64,000 nucleotides of DNA from Persicimonas caeni (lineage in GTDB: Bacteria; Myxococcota_A; Bradymonadia; Bradymonadales; Bradymonadaceae), in NCBI RefSeq assembly GCF_006517175.1, contig NZ_CP041186.1, positions 248,001 to 312,000 of the forward strand, written 5' to 3'. Shown piece after piece: positions 1 to 9,522 of this stretch (position 1 is the first letter of the stretch; every line of letters begins with the position of its first letter). The translations under genes were made by a program, and so were the position numbers. Under the pieces are notes generated by a model. The model saw nothing but the letters and a program-made list of their open reading frames with translations. It was not told the DNA's origin and did no database searches.

Positions 1-2
1 CT

Positions 3-296
3 ATCTTGCTGATTGTCGGTGGAGTGCTCCTCATGGCGGCGGCGAACGGCTCGCTCGGTCTTGCGGTTCCGCACATCTTGCGCCCCGAGAATTTTCGCGG
101 CGATCCCCCCTCGATTGTGGTCTGGGGAGTGCTCGCGCTCGTCGGCCCATTCATGGTCACGGCAGGCGTGCGCCGCGCCGCCAAGTTGAACGACTCCCGC
201 ATGCTGGCCGTTTGGGCGTATTGGTTCAGCTATGCTCCTGCTGTGATTACGACCAGCCTGCTGATTGCTTTGCGGGGTTGGGGCGGGCGCACTTGA
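3..296 (+). CDS. small membrane protein, 5'-partial
   Basis: The frame is open to the left edge of the window, so the true start may lie upstream; a TTG at 6 is the first candidate inside. The visible 97 residues hold two hydrophobic stretches (about residues 1-20 and 37-55) and a third near the C-terminus, separated by short charged loops containing RRAAK. It looks like a small inner-membrane protein with three helices. I recognise no family. It ends at 296, well before the hairpin at 343-376. Confidence 0.55.
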   Translation: MLLIVGGVLLMAAANGSLGLAVPHILRPENFRGDPPSIVVWGVLALVGPFMVTAGVRRAAKLNDSRMLAVWAYWFSYAPAVITTSLLIALRGWGGRT

Positions 297-342
297 ATGT
301 AACAAATATGTTACGCATGAATACTCACGGTCTGCGATCGTC

Positions 343-376
343 CTAGTGCACACGGATTTCCAGATCCGTGCACTAG
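343..376. terminator. inverted repeat, possible terminator or operator
   Basis: CTAGTGCACACGGAT is followed by a six-base loop (TTCCAG) and ATCCGTGCACTAG, giving a strong stem with a two-base bulge. It lies between the stop of the small membrane protein and the lipoprotein start at 416. There is no T-run on either side, so a classical rho-independent terminator is doubtful; an operator or mRNA 5' hairpin is equally possible. Confidence 0.4.
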
Positions 377-415
377 TGTCAGACATTGTCATACGTAGCC
401 TGGTCCGGAGCATTC

Positions 416-3400
416 ATGTTGTTTAGAAGCACTCGTCTCGTAGCGGCGACCGCCGCTCTGACCGCCTTTATCAATGCATGCCAATACGACCCGCAGCACA
501 ATGAAAGCCCCGATGCTGGGCTCGATGCTGCGGCGTCGGTCGACGGCAGCGGTGACAGAGCGGCCGCGGCGGTTCAGACGCGCCGAAACGAGCTCTCCTC
601 CGTGTTCCAGACGGGCGACCGTTGGACCTTCTTCGGCGGACTCGAAGACGCCCACGTCGGCCGCTCGGTCGGCACCGGTGACTTCAACGGTGATGGCTAC
701 GCCGATGCGCTGGTCTATCGGCGCGACCCGGCCAACTTCCGCACCTCCGTCGACCTCTACCTCGGGTCGGCCACCGGCTTGGCCAACACACCGGTGTGGA
801 GCAACAACGACAATTATCTGAGCGCCGGGGCCGAGGCGGTGGCTTCGGCCGGCGACGTCAACGGCGACGGCTTCGACGATATCGTCACCGGCGGCGGGTC
901 GATCCACGTCTACTTCGGCTCGTCGAGCGGCCCATCCAACTCGGCTGACTGGAGCTTCACGACGGGCCCCAGCACGGCGCTGGGCGGTGCCGCCCAGGCC
1001 GTCGCCTCCGCCGGCGACGTCAACGGCGACGGCTTCGACGATATCGTCGCAGGCAACCCGAGGGCCGACGACGGCGAGACCGACGAAGGCGTCGCGGTGG
1101 TCTTCTACGGCTCGTCGACCGGGCCGAGCTCTTCGCCGGACTGGACGATGCACATCGACGAAGCGGGCGCCGAGTTCGGCCACTCGGTCGCCTCGGCCGG
1201 CGACGTCAACGCCGACGGCTTCGACGACCTCATCGTCGGCGCGCCAGAGCATCCCGATTTTACCAACGAGCCCGGCTTTGCCTTCGTCTTTCACGGCTCG
1301 TCGACCGGTCTGCGCCCGAAAGCGCCGATGACCCACCCTGCGGACACGCTGTTGAAGGGTCCCGCCAATCACGGCATAGGTGACTCGGTCGCCGCGGCCG
1401 GCGACGTCAACGCCGACGGCTTCGACGACGTCATCGTCGGCGCCGAATGCTCCAATTCGTCGTGCAACGGCTTCGTGCGCGTGTACTTCGGCTCGAGCAC
1501 GGGCCTTCAAACCGGCCTGTCGACCTACTGGTCAGAGTTGAGCCCCGCCCAAGACGCCCGCTTTGGCGCGGCGGTCGCCTCGGCCGGCGACGTCAACGCC
1601 GACGGCTACGACGACCTGCTCGTCGGCGCCCCCTACTACAGACCCTCGGGTCTCTTTGGAGACAGCGCCGGCGCGCTCTACGTCTACCTAGGCGGCGCCA
1701 ACGGCGCGTCGCTCGGCTGGAAGGTCGAGTCGCCCGAAGACCACGCGCTGCTTGGCTCCACGGTCGCCGCGGGTGATTTCAACGGCGACGGCCTGAGCGA
1801 CATCCTCGGTGGCGCACCGACCTACGAGGACACCGAGCCCAACGAAGGCGCGGCGCTCGCCTACTACGCCCAGCCGGTCCACGCGCTCGACGTCTCCGAA
1901 ACCACCGACGAGAACACACCCATCACCATCCAATTGCGCGGGCGCGTTCCGGCAAACACGACGCCGACTTACGCCATCACCTCCTCTCCGACCGACGGTG
2001 GCGTTCTCAGCCAACTCGATCCGGCCGCCGGCACGGTGTTGTACACACCGAATACCGAGCAGACCGTCTATGACGAGTTCACCTACACCGTTTCGGACGG
2101 CACGACGACCTCCGGGCCGGCCACCGTGACGGTGCGCGTCGACTCGGTCGACGACCCGCCCGTGGCCAACCCCGACTCGGCGACGACCCCCGAAGGACAG
2201 AGCGTGCTCATCGACGTCATGGCCAACGACACGGACGCCGACGATGACATGGCTTACGTCATCATCCATTCCGTCGGCACAGCCTCCAACGGCACCACGT
2301 CGATTCAGGGTGACCAGATTCAGTACACGCCCGACAGCGGTTTCGTGGGCACGGACACCTTCGACTACACCATCGAGAGCAGCACGCTGCGCTCGCATCG
2401 CAAGACCGCGACAGGGACGGTGACCGTCGACGTGACGCTGGTCAACGGGCCGCCGAACGCGGTCGACGACTCGGCGACGGTCGACGAGGACCAGTCGGTC
2501 ACGATTGACGTTCTCCAGAACGACTCCGACCCCGACGGCGACGCCCTGACCATCGATTCGGTCACGTCGCCCACGCATGGCCAGGCGGTCGTTCAAAACG
2601 GGCAGATTGAGTACACTCCGCCGGCGGATTACGCCGGCCAAGACACTTTCGACTACACCATCAGCGACGCGCATGGAGAGACGGCCACGGCGAGCGTCTC
2701 GGTGGCGGTGACGCCGATCAACGATGCGCCCGTGGCGGCCGACGACGCGGCCTCGACCGTTGAGGACACCGTGGTACTCGTCGACGTGCTTCAAAACGAC
2801 GCCGATCCCGAGGGTGACTCGCTCTCGATTGTCAGCGTCGGCGCTGCGGCCAACGGCTCCGCCTCGGAGGTATCTGGACAGGTTCAGTACACGCCCAACC
2901 CCGACTTTAACGGCACCGACTCGTTCGCCTACACCGTGGGCGACGGCAACGGCGGCCAAGCGACGGCCACGGTGACGATCACGGTCACGGCGACCAACGA
3001 CGCACCGACGGCGGCCGACGACACGGCCACGGTGGACGAGGACCAGTCGGTCATCATCGACGTGCTCGCCAACGACGGCGATCCGGAGGGCGACCCGCTC
3101 ACCATCGACGCGGTCGGCGCGCCGACGAACGGCGTCGCCACCGCTCAGTCGGGGCAAGTCGAGTATGTGCCCAATGCCGATTTCTCCGGCAGCGACTCGT
3201 TCACCTACAGCATCAGCGACGGCAACGGCGGCAGCGATTCGGCGACGGTGTCGGTGACGGTCCAGCCGGTCAACGACCCGCCCACGCTGGTGGCGCCCAC
3301 GCCGACGACCGACTTGTTCGTGGTGCTGGGAACCGAGCTTCGGTTTACGATCGCGGCCACCGACGTCGACGGCCCGCAGTTGGTCTACAACGTCGTGCCC

Positions 3401-4249
3401 CGCCCCACAGGCTCGTCGATGAACCGTCAGACCGGTGAATTTAGCTGGCGGCCGACGCCCGGCCAGCTCGGCCTGCATCCGGTCTCGCTGCACGCCTGGG
3501 ACACCCGCTCGGTGCCGACGCAGCGAAATATCATGATCACGGTCGTCGAACCGGACGCCGACGGTGACGGTGTTCATTTCGATGACGACGACTGCCCCAA
3601 CCAGGCAGGATCTGCGCCGAATGGTTGTCCCATCGACGGTGATGTCGGTGTGGACGCCGGAGCGGATGCAGGCGTGGACGCCGGAACGGATGCAGGTGGA
3701 GACACGGGCCCCGATGTGGGCGCGGACATCGGCCAAGACATCGGCCAAGACATCGGCCAAGATACCGGCCAAGATACCGGACAAGACATCGGACAAGACA
3801 TCGGACAAGATACTGGACAAGATGTAAGCCAAGACGTCGGCCAGGATCCGGGCGAGGATGTCGGCGAGCAGGACACATCCCAGGGACAAGACACCTCCGG
3901 CGACGATGTCTCCCAAGCAGATGCCGGGACCGATGCCGAAGCCGACTCCGAAGTCGACTCCGGGCCGCAGCAAGACACCGGCTCCGAAGATGCCAGCCCC
4001 GAAGACACCGGCCCCGAAGACACCGGCTCCGAAGATGCCAGCTCCGAAGATGCCAGCTCCGAAGACACCGGCTCCGATACCGGTTCGAGCCCCGACGCCA
4101 TGGTCGTGATCGAAAACCCGCCCCCCTCCGAGGGTTGTGCATGCGACACCTCGAACGGTACGCCCAGCGACGCGGTGCCGGCCGTTTTTGTTCTGCTCGG
4201 ACTCGTCGGCCTGCGCATGCGCTCGACGCGCCATGCGCGGCTCGACTGA
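416..4249 (+). CDS. FG-GAP / cadherin-like repeat surface lipoprotein with MYXO-CTERM-like tail
   Basis: A 1277-aa exported surface protein. The ATG at 416 is chosen over the TTG at 386 because it begins directly with a lipoprotein signal, with lipobox INAC and Cys22. Seven FG-GAP/VCBS-type calcium-binding repeats with cores such as GDVNGDGFDDIV span roughly residues 70-480 and probably form a beta-propeller. About five cadherin-like (Big_9/VCBS type) domains follow, with DEDQSVTIDVLxND cores, then a He_PIG-like Ig domain and one TSP3-like D-rich motif. A low-complexity D-[IT]-G-Q and E-D-[TA]-[GS] linker leads to the tail. The C-terminus has GCACD, a hydrophobic helix and an Arg-rich end, as in MYXO-CTERM sorting signals. 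Having both a lipobox and a C-terminal sorting signal is odd. Likely adhesion or calcium-dependent surface interaction. Confidence 0.85.
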   Translation: MLFRSTRLVAATAALTAFINACQYDPQHNESPDAGLDAAASVDGSGDRAAAAVQTRRNELSSVFQTGDRWTFFGGLEDAHVGRSVGTGDFNGDGYADALVYRRDPANFRTSVDLYLGSATGLANTPVWSNNDNYLSAGAEAVASAGDVNGDGFDDIVTGGGSIHVYFGSSSGPSNSADWSFTTGPSTALGGAAQAVASAGDVNGDGFDDIVAGNPRADDGETDEGVAVVFYGSSTGPSSSPDWTMHIDEAGAEFGHSVASAGDVNADGFDDLIVGAPEHPDFTNEPGFAFVFHGSSTGLRPKAPMTHPADTLLKGPANHGIGDSVAAAGDVNADGFDDVIVGAECSNSSCNGFVRVYFGSSTGLQTGLSTYWSELSPAQDARFGAAVASAGDVNADGYDDLLVGAPYYRPSGLFGDSAGALYVYLGGANGASLGWKVESPEDHALLGSTVAAGDFNGDGLSDILGGAPTYEDTEPNEGAALAYYAQPVHALDVSETTDENTPITIQLRGRVPANTTPTYAITSSPTDGGVLSQLDPAAGTVLYTPNTEQTVYDEFTYTVSDGTTTSGPATVTVRVDSVDDPPVANPDSATTPEGQSVLIDVMANDTDADDDMAYVIIHSVGTASNGTTSIQGDQIQYTPDSGFVGTDTFDYTIESSTLRSHRKTATGTVTVDVTLVNGPPNAVDDSATVDEDQSVTIDVLQNDSDPDGDALTIDSVTSPTHGQAVVQNGQIEYTPPADYAGQDTFDYTISDAHGETATASVSVAVTPINDAPVAADDAASTVEDTVVLVDVLQNDADPEGDSLSIVSVGAAANGSASEVSGQVQYTPNPDFNGTDSFAYTVGDGNGGQATATVTITVTATNDAPTAADDTATVDEDQSVIIDVLANDGDPEGDPLTIDAVGAPTNGVATAQSGQVEYVPNADFSGSDSFTYSISDGNGGSDSATVSVTVQPVNDPPTLVAPTPTTDLFVVLGTELRFTIAATDVDGPQLVYNVVPRPTGSSMNRQTGEFSWRPTPGQLGLHPVSLHAWDTRSVPTQRNIMITVVEPDADGDGVHFDDDDCPNQAGSAPNGCPIDGDVGVDAGADAGVDAGTDAGGDTGPDVGADIGQDIGQDIGQDTGQDTGQDIGQDIGQDTGQDVSQDVGQDPGEDVGEQDTSQGQDTSGDDVSQADAGTDAEADSEVDSGPQQDTGSEDASPEDTGPEDTGSEDASSEDASSEDTGSDTGSSPDAMVVIENPPPSEGCACDTSNGTPSDAVPAVFVLLGLVGLRMRSTRHARLD
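3725..3844 (+). repeat. intragenic 12-bp tandem repeat (10 units)
   Basis: Ten in-frame 12-bp units based on GACATCGGCCAA encode D-[ITV]-[GS]-Q repeats in the linker of the large FG-GAP protein. A second in-frame block of 15-bp units (about 3980-4075) encodes [SP]-E-D-[TA]-[GS]. Such stretches can change length by slippage without breaking the frame. Confidence 0.85.
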
Positions 4250-4325
4250 GCGATGCACTGGCGAAAGCCGCCCAAAGATGGCACCTTTGGCACGTCGTAT
4301 CTCGTGTTGTTTGGATGGACGTGCC

Positions 4326-5483
4326 ATGGCGTTGCTCGATCAAATCCTAGAAGCCTACGGCCCTCGCCGCCCGGCTGTGCTCGGCACGGTCGTCGACCTG
4401 CTCGGGTCGGGCTACCGGCGGCCGGGCGCGCGAATCCTCATCTTCGACGACGGCGGCCACGTGGGCGCCATCAGCGGCGGCTGCCTCGAAAAGGACGTCG
4501 CTCGCAACGCCCGCGCCTGGGTCGAAGACGGCCCCAAGACCGTGCTCTTCGACACGCGCTCGAACCGCTTCGAGCCGGTGGGCAAATACGGCACGGGCTG
4601 CGAAGGCGTCGTGCATCTCTTCTTGCAGCCGATGCCCTCACCGCCGTCGCCCTCACAACAAGGCCTCGACCCGCTCGCACAACTCGCCGAGCTTCGCGCG
4701 GCCGGCCAAGACGCGGTGCTCGTCACGGCCTACGCCTGCACCGACGACGACGCCCCGCTCGGCTGCGTCGCCGTGGTCGGAGGGGCATCACAGCAGTGGG
4801 CCGACGAGTTCCCGCACGCGCTTCGCCCCGCCCTCTCGCAAGCTGCCGAGCAAACGCTTCAAGACCAACGCACCGCCGGCCTCGAGCTCGAGCACGAAGG
4901 CGCCACCTGGCGCTTTTTGGTCGAGTACGCGCGCCCGCCGCTCGAGTTGGTCGTGGTGGGTACCGGCGCCGACGCCGCGGCGCTCGTGCAGGTCGCACGC
5001 CCCCTCGGCTGGCGCATTCGAGTCATCGGAACCGACCCGCTCAAGCTCGACCGCCCCGGGTTTGCCGGCGCCGACACCGTCTGCTTGACGAGCGCCGCGC
5101 AGGCCGCCGAGGTCGAGGTCGGCCGGCATAGCTACGTGGTGCAGATGACCCACCACTTCGAGCAGGACGCGCGCATGCTGCCGCATTGGCTGGCCTCGCC
5201 GGCGCCCTACGTCGGGCTTTTGGGGCCGAAGAGCCGCACGGCTCGGCTGATGACCCAACTGCACGAAGAAGGCGCGCTGCCCGACGCGGGCCAAATCGAC
5301 AAACTCGCCACGCCCGTCGGGCTCGACCTGGGCGGCGAAGACCCGTACGAGGTCGCCGTGTCGATCGTCTCGCAGATCGTCGCGCGCAAAAACGGCCGCG
5401 ACGGCGGCCCGTTGTCCAAGCGAAACGCTCCGATTCACGAGCCGCATCGAGTTCAGACGCACACCCGCGAGGTCGAATCATGA
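4326..5483 (+). CDS. xdhC: XdhC/CoxI-family molybdenum hydroxylase maturation protein
   Basis: A 385-aa protein. The N-terminal XdhC/CoxI domain carries the family pattern GSGYRRPGARILI...GGHVGAISGGCLEKDV (about residues 25-60), with the conserved Cys in GGCLE. The C-terminal half is a Rossmann-like XdhC domain starting at VVVGTGADAAALV, with YVGLLGPKSR and a GLDLGGEDPYEVAVSIVSQI ending typical of the family. In this family the protein binds Moco and supports its sulfuration and insertion into xanthine-dehydrogenase-type enzymes. It is the first gene of the operon serving the Mo subunit at 7303. Its stop overlaps the next start by ATGA at 5480. The start at 4326 is chosen because the family homology begins there. 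Confidence 0.88.
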   Translation: MALLDQILEAYGPRRPAVLGTVVDLLGSGYRRPGARILIFDDGGHVGAISGGCLEKDVARNARAWVEDGPKTVLFDTRSNRFEPVGKYGTGCEGVVHLFLQPMPSPPSPSQQGLDPLAQLAELRAAGQDAVLVTAYACTDDDAPLGCVAVVGGASQQWADEFPHALRPALSQAAEQTLQDQRTAGLELEHEGATWRFLVEYARPPLELVVVGTGADAAALVQVARPLGWRIRVIGTDPLKLDRPGFAGADTVCLTSAAQAAEVEVGRHSYVVQMTHHFEQDARMLPHWLASPAPYVGLLGPKSRTARLMTQLHEEGALPDAGQIDKLATPVGLDLGGEDPYEVAVSIVSQIVARKNGRDGGPLSKRNAPIHEPHRVQTHTREVES

Positions 5484-6064
5484 CCGAGACGACACGCGCC
5501 ATCATCCTCGCCGCCGGCGCCTCGACGCGCATGGGCCGACCCAAGGCGCTGCTTCGCGTCGACGGCCAGACGCTGCTCGAGCGCGCGGTCGAGCAGGCCC
5601 GAAAGGCCGGCGCCGAGCCGCTGGTCGTCCTCGGCGCAGACGCCGAACGTATCCGGCCGCACGTCGGCGACATCCAAGTACTCGTCAACCCGAACTGGCA
5701 GAGCGGCATGGGCACGTCCATCGCGTGGGGCATCAGCGCGCTGTCGGGGCAGACCGAGCGCGCGCTCATCGTCGCCGTCGACCAGCCGAACGTGGACGCC
5801 GAGTTGTTGGCTGAGCTTGTCGACGCTTGCGACGACACAGTCGACGCCGCGGCGACCCGCTACGCAAACGGTGTGGTCGGCGTGCCGGCCTGCTTCGGGC
5901 GAGCGTGCTTTGAAGCGCTTCGAGCGCTCGACGCCGACCGCGGCGCGCGTGACCTACTGCGCTCGGACGAGTTCGAAGTCGCCGAGGTCCCGACGGCGGA
6001 CGCAGGCGTCGACGTCGATACGCCCGAGCAGTGGAGAGCTTTTCAGGAGTCCCAGGAAGCATGA
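5480..6064 (+). CDS. mocA: MocA-like molybdenum cofactor cytidylyltransferase (NTP transferase)
   Basis: A 194-aa nucleotidyltransferase. The N-terminal signature AIILAAGASTRMGRPK (residues 6-21) is the nucleotide-binding loop of the MobA/MocA family, followed by VLVNPNWQSGMGTSI and the metal-binding AVDQP motif. MocA enzymes convert Mo-molybdopterin to the CMP form used by xanthine-oxidase-family enzymes; MobA makes the GMP form. Linkage to xdhC and a xanthine-oxidase-type Mo subunit favours MocA. The start overlaps the upstream stop (ATGA, 5480-5483) and its stop overlaps the next ATG (6061-6064), so translation is probably coupled. Confidence 0.85.
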   Translation: MTETTRAIILAAGASTRMGRPKALLRVDGQTLLERAVEQARKAGAEPLVVLGADAERIRPHVGDIQVLVNPNWQSGMGTSIAWGISALSGQTERALIVAVDQPNVDAELLAELVDACDDTVDAAATRYANGVVGVPACFGRACFEALRALDADRGARDLLRSDEFEVAEVPTADAGVDVDTPEQWRAFQESQEA

Positions 6065-6585
6065 GGCTATTTGTGAAATCAGTTCTCACTCTCTTTTGCG
6101 CCCTGGGCGCGCTCGCCCTCGCTTCGCCGGCGTCGGCTCAAACTGGGTCGAAACAGGATGCGTCGAAACAGGATGCGCCGTTTGATTTCGGCCCGAAGCC
6201 CGGCTGGCAGGTACTCTTCGGGCCGACCGGCGGCGGAAGCTTCGGAAGCCCCGGCGGGGGCGGCTTCGCCGGCGCCGAGTTGAGCGTCAGCCGGCTCGAC
6301 GCCGGCTGGTGGCAAGGCGCCTACGTCGACGGCGTGTACGACTTCGGCCAGTCGGCCGCGCTCGTGACCGCCGGCCCGCAACTGGGCTACACGCTGCTGG
6401 GCGTCGACGGCGGAGTCGCCGCGCGCTTCGGCGACGACGGCCCCGATTGGGGCCCGCAGGCGCGCCTGATGTTCAGCGCAGGCTTCTTTAGCCTGTACGG
6501 CCGCTACGCCTATTTGCTCGACTCCGACGAGCATGTGGGTCAGGCCGGTGTGATGTTCAAGCTGCCCCTGTGGGCTGACGATTGA
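6061..6585 (+). CDS. exported protein of unknown function in the Mo-hydroxylase operon
   Basis: A 174-aa protein with a Sec signal peptide (MRLFVKS, hydrophobic core, cleavage expected after ASPASA). After it comes a short repeated SKQDA motif. The rest is Gly-rich and has alternating strands with aromatic ends ([20 protein letters not shown]), which suggests a small outer-membrane beta-barrel. I do not recognise a family. The ATGA overlap at 6061 places it in the operon between the cofactor genes and the enzyme subunits. A role in envelope localisation of the enzyme is only a guess. Confidence 0.7.
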   Translation: MRLFVKSVLTLFCALGALALASPASAQTGSKQDASKQDAPFDFGPKPGWQVLFGPTGGGSFGSPGGGGFAGAELSVSRLDAGWWQGAYVDGVYDFGQSAALVTAGPQLGYTLLGVDGGVAARFGDDGPDWGPQARLMFSAGFFSLYGRYAYLLDSDEHVGQAGVMFKLPLWADD

Positions 6586-6623
6586 GGGGACATTCGGAGC
6601 GAGTGCATCCCTGCTCTCGCATA

Positions 6624-6819
6624 CGAGGGCAAGATGCCCCCGCACCGAAATCGAGGGCAAGATGCCCCCGCACCGAAATCGAGGGCAAGATGCCCCCGCA
6701 CCGAAATCGAGGGCAAGATGCCCCCGCACCGAAATCGAGGGCAAGATGCCCCCGCACCGAAATCGAGGGCAAGATGCCCCCGCACCGAAATCGAGGGCAA
6801 AAGGCCCTCGCGCCGAAAC
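6624..6819 (+). repeat. 28-bp tandem repeat array, each unit with a perfect palindrome
   Basis: Six perfect head-to-tail copies (6624-6791) of a 28-bp unit starting CGAGGGCAAGATGCCC, then one degenerate copy (6792-6819). Each unit contains GGGCA-AGA-TGCCC, a perfect 5-bp stem with a 3-base loop. There are no spacers, so this is not a CRISPR. The array sits inside the operon, 22 bp before the 2Fe-2S subunit start. Related copies in reverse orientation occur near 41580-41602 and 43198-43252. Confidence 0.95.
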
Positions 6820-6841
6820 CAGGCAGACGATTGAGGTCGAG

Positions 6842-7306
6842 ATGAAGTTCAAGGTCAACGGAAAGGAAGTCACCGTCGACGTCCCCGAGGACGTCCCGCT
6901 CTTGTGGGTGTTGCGCGAGGAGTTGGGGCTCAAGGGTACCAAGTTCGGCTGCGGCAAGGCGTTGTGCGGCGCGTGCACGGTCCACGTCGACGGCAAGCCT
7001 CGCCGCTCCTGTGTGATTGGCGCGGGCGACGTCGAGGGCAAGTCGGTCACCACCATCGAGAGCCTGGCCGACGGCGACGAGCTGCACGCGGTGCAGAAGG
7101 CGTGGGTCGAGGGCAACGTGCTCCAATGCGGCTACTGCCAGTCGGGCCAGATCATGCAGGCGGTCGCCCTGCTTCGGGCCAACCCCGAGCCGACCGACGA
7201 CGATATCGACGCGGCGATGTCGGCCAACTTGTGCCGGTGCGGGACCTACCCGCGCATCCGCAAGGCGGTCCACCGCGCGGCCGAGTTGATGAAGGAGGAC
7301 ACATGA
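6842..7306 (+). CDS. iorA: isoquinoline 1-oxidoreductase-type [2Fe-2S] subunit
   Basis: A 154-aa small subunit of an aldehyde/xanthine-oxidase-family hydroxylase. The N-terminal plant-type ferredoxin domain has [16 protein letters not shown] with a later Cys (RRSCVIG). The C-terminal helical domain holds the second 2Fe-2S cluster through [10 protein letters not shown] and CRCGTYPRI. These eight cysteines are the family ligands. It passes electrons from the Mo centre of the next gene to the cytochrome downstream. ATG at 6842 is chosen because upstream codons only translate the 28-bp repeats. The stop overlaps the Mo-subunit start by ATGA (7303-7306). There is no signal peptide, so it is probably exported together with the Tat-bearing large subunit. 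Confidence 0.9.
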   Translation: MKFKVNGKEVTVDVPEDVPLLWVLREELGLKGTKFGCGKALCGACTVHVDGKPRRSCVIGAGDVEGKSVTTIESLADGDELHAVQKAWVEGNVLQCGYCQSGQIMQAVALLRANPEPTDDDIDAAMSANLCRCGTYPRIRKAVHRAAELMKEDT

Positions 7307-9519
7307 ATCGGCGCGATTTCTTGAGAGTCTCGCTCCTCGGCGGCGGCGCGTTCTTGATGGGCGTGTCGTTCGCCGGCTGCGCCAATCCGGCCGTGCGCCG
7401 GATGCAGAAGACGGTCGAGTCGAACGGCGCCTTCCAGCCGAACGCCTATGTCACCGTCACGCCCGACGACCGCGTGCTCGTGGGTATCGGCAAGTCCGAG
7501 ATGGGCCAAGGCGTGTTCACCCACCACGCGATGCTCGTCGCCGAAGAGCTCGAGGTCGACCTCGACCGGGTCGAGCCGTTTCACGCCGAGGCCGGCCCAG
7601 AGTTCCACACGCTCGGCATGCAGATGACCGGCGGCTCGACGTCGGTCAGCGACACCTACGAGCCGTTCCGTCGCGCGGCGGCCACCGCGCGGGTGATGTT
7701 CGTGGCCGCGGCCGCCCAAGAGTGGGGATGCCGCCCGGGTGAATGCGAGGCGCGCGAAGGCGCGGTCCACCACAAAAAGTCGGGCCGCACGCTGCGCTAC
7801 GGCGAGCTTACCCGAGCGGCGGCGCAGCAAGAGATTCCCGACGACGTTGCGCTCAAGAAGCCCGAAGACTTCAAGGTCCTCGGCAAGCCCAAAAAGCGCG
7901 TCGACCTCCTCGACAAGGTCACCGGCAAGGCCGAGTTCGGCCTCGACTTCGAGGTCGACGGCATGGTCAAGGCGCTGGTGATTCGTCCGCCGGTCATCGG
8001 CCAACGCGCCAAGTCCTTCGACGCCGACAAGGCGCGCGCGATGCAGGGCATCGTCGACATCTTCGCCTTCGACCGCGGTGTGGCCGTCGTCGCCGAGAAG
8101 TACTGGCAGGCCAAGCGCGCCGCGCCCCACGTCGAGGTGCGTTGGGGCCGCTCGCCGCTCGAGAAGTTTAGCACCGACGACCTCCGCAAGGCCGCCCGCG
8201 AGCGCGAGGACCTCGACGACGAAGGCGTGGTCATGCGCCACGACGGCGACGTCGACGACGCTTTCGACGAGGCCGCCAAGGTCGTCGAGGCGAGCTACGA
8301 GGCGCCCTATCTGGCCCACGCGCCGCTCGAGCCGCAAAACGGCACCGCCTACGTCCAAAAAGACCGCGTCGACATCTGGGCGCCGGTCCAGTGGCAGTCG
8401 GCCGTCCAGGGCGACGTCGCCCGGCTGGTCGGCGTCGACCGCGACCAGGTCCACGTGCACACCACGATGCTCGGCGGCGGCTTCGGCCGCAGGCTCGTCA
8501 TCGACTACATCATCGAGGCCGTGCTCCTCTCCCGGGAGCTCGGCAAGCCCGTGCAGGTCGTCTGGAGCCGCGAGGACGACACCAAGGGCGGCTACTACCG
8601 CCCCTTTTCACACACCCGCATGCGCGGGGCGCTCGACGCCAAGGGCAACCCGACCGCGGTGAGCTATCACTCGATGTCGCAGTCACTGCTCGACCTCGAC
8701 GAGTGGCTCCCCACGATGCTCCCCGAGTGGGTGCCGCGGGTGACCAAGATGATGATGGCGCGCACGATGCAAAACGCCGTCGACAGCGACTCGCTGCCCA
8801 ATGTCCTGGCCACCGAGGGCGCCTTCGACGCCAACTACAAGATCCCCAACTGGAAGGTCGCCTACACCCAGATTCATCTGGACGTGCCGGTCAGCTTCTG
8901 GCGCTCGGTGGGCCACTCGTTCAACGCCTTCGTCGTCGAGAGCTTCATCGACGAGCTCGCCCACGCCGCCCAGAAAGACCCGTACGCGTTTCGCCGCCGG
9001 CTGCTCGCCGACGACCCACGCAAGCTCGCGGTGCTCGACCGCGCCGCCAAGATGGGCGGCTGGGGTACCGCCCTCGACGATGGCTGGGGCCGCGGGATTG
9101 CGGTGCACAAGTCGTTCGGCTCGTACTGCGCTCAGGTCATCGAGGCGGGCGTCTTCGACGGCGAGATTCAGGTGCGCCGCGTCGCCTGCGCCATCGACTG
9201 TGGACTGGCGCTCAACCCCGACGTGGTCGCCTCCCAGATGGAGAGCTGCATCGCTCAAGGGTTGTCGGCGGCTATCTGGCAGAAGATCGACTTCGAGGAC
9301 GGCCGAGTAGCGCAGGCCAACTTCGACACCTTCCCGTTTATCCGCATGCACCAGGTTCCGCAGATCGACGTCGCCGTGGTCGACAGCGACGAAGACCCCA
9401 CCGGCGTCGGCGAGCCGGGCTTGCCGCCGGTCGCCCCCGCGCTGGCCGGCGCGGTCTTTGCCGCCACCGGCAAACGCCTGCGCAAAATGCCCTTTGTCGA
9501 CGCGCTCGAGGAGGCTTGA
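7303..9519 (+). CDS. iorB: Tat-exported molybdopterin hydroxylase large subunit (IorB-like)
   Basis: A 738-aa Mo-binding subunit. It starts [17 protein letters not shown], a twin-arginine signal (RRDFLR), with a following Cys (FAGC) that may make it a lipoprotein. Family landmarks include [21 protein letters not shown], the Moco loop [17 protein letters not shown], and the C-terminal GVGEPGLPP whose Glu matches the catalytic base of xanthine-oxidase-family enzymes. It resembles the beta subunit of isoquinoline 1-oxidoreductase, which often carries a Tat signal and lacks a separate FAD subunit. The likely reaction is hydroxylation of an N-heterocycle or aldehyde oxidation in the periplasm; the substrate cannot be read from sequence. 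Confidence 0.9.
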   Translation: MNRRDFLRVSLLGGGAFLMGVSFAGCANPAVRRMQKTVESNGAFQPNAYVTVTPDDRVLVGIGKSEMGQGVFTHHAMLVAEELEVDLDRVEPFHAEAGPEFHTLGMQMTGGSTSVSDTYEPFRRAAATARVMFVAAAAQEWGCRPGECEAREGAVHHKKSGRTLRYGELTRAAAQQEIPDDVALKKPEDFKVLGKPKKRVDLLDKVTGKAEFGLDFEVDGMVKALVIRPPVIGQRAKSFDADKARAMQGIVDIFAFDRGVAVVAEKYWQAKRAAPHVEVRWGRSPLEKFSTDDLRKAAREREDLDDEGVVMRHDGDVDDAFDEAAKVVEASYEAPYLAHAPLEPQNGTAYVQKDRVDIWAPVQWQSAVQGDVARLVGVDRDQVHVHTTMLGGGFGRRLVIDYIIEAVLLSRELGKPVQVVWSREDDTKGGYYRPFSHTRMRGALDAKGNPTAVSYHSMSQSLLDLDEWLPTMLPEWVPRVTKMMMARTMQNAVDSDSLPNVLATEGAFDANYKIPNWKVAYTQIHLDVPVSFWRSVGHSFNAFVVESFIDELAHAAQKDPYAFRRRLLADDPRKLAVLDRAAKMGGWGTALDDGWGRGIAVHKSFGSYCAQVIEAGVFDGEIQVRRVACAIDCGLALNPDVVASQMESCIAQGLSAAIWQKIDFEDGRVAQANFDTFPFIRMHQVPQIDVAVVDSDEDPTGVGEPGLPPVAPALAGAVFAATGKRLRKMPFVDALEEA

Positions 9520-9522
9520 GTC

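Noticed and set aside
1688-4327. Long minus-strand open frame (879 codons) opposite the FG-GAP protein
   Set aside because: It mirrors the third-position GC bias and D/G repeats of the real gene, has no signal or domain, and reads as Arg/Val/Gly-rich repeats.
6624-6819. CRISPR interpretation of the 28-bp repeats
   Set aside because: Units are contiguous with no unique spacers and no cas genes are present.
6582-6841. Open frames translating the 28-bp repeats ([16 protein letters not shown]-like)
   Set aside because: A 28-bp unit without stops is open in several frames; all frames give repeat-only peptides, so no protein is claimed.
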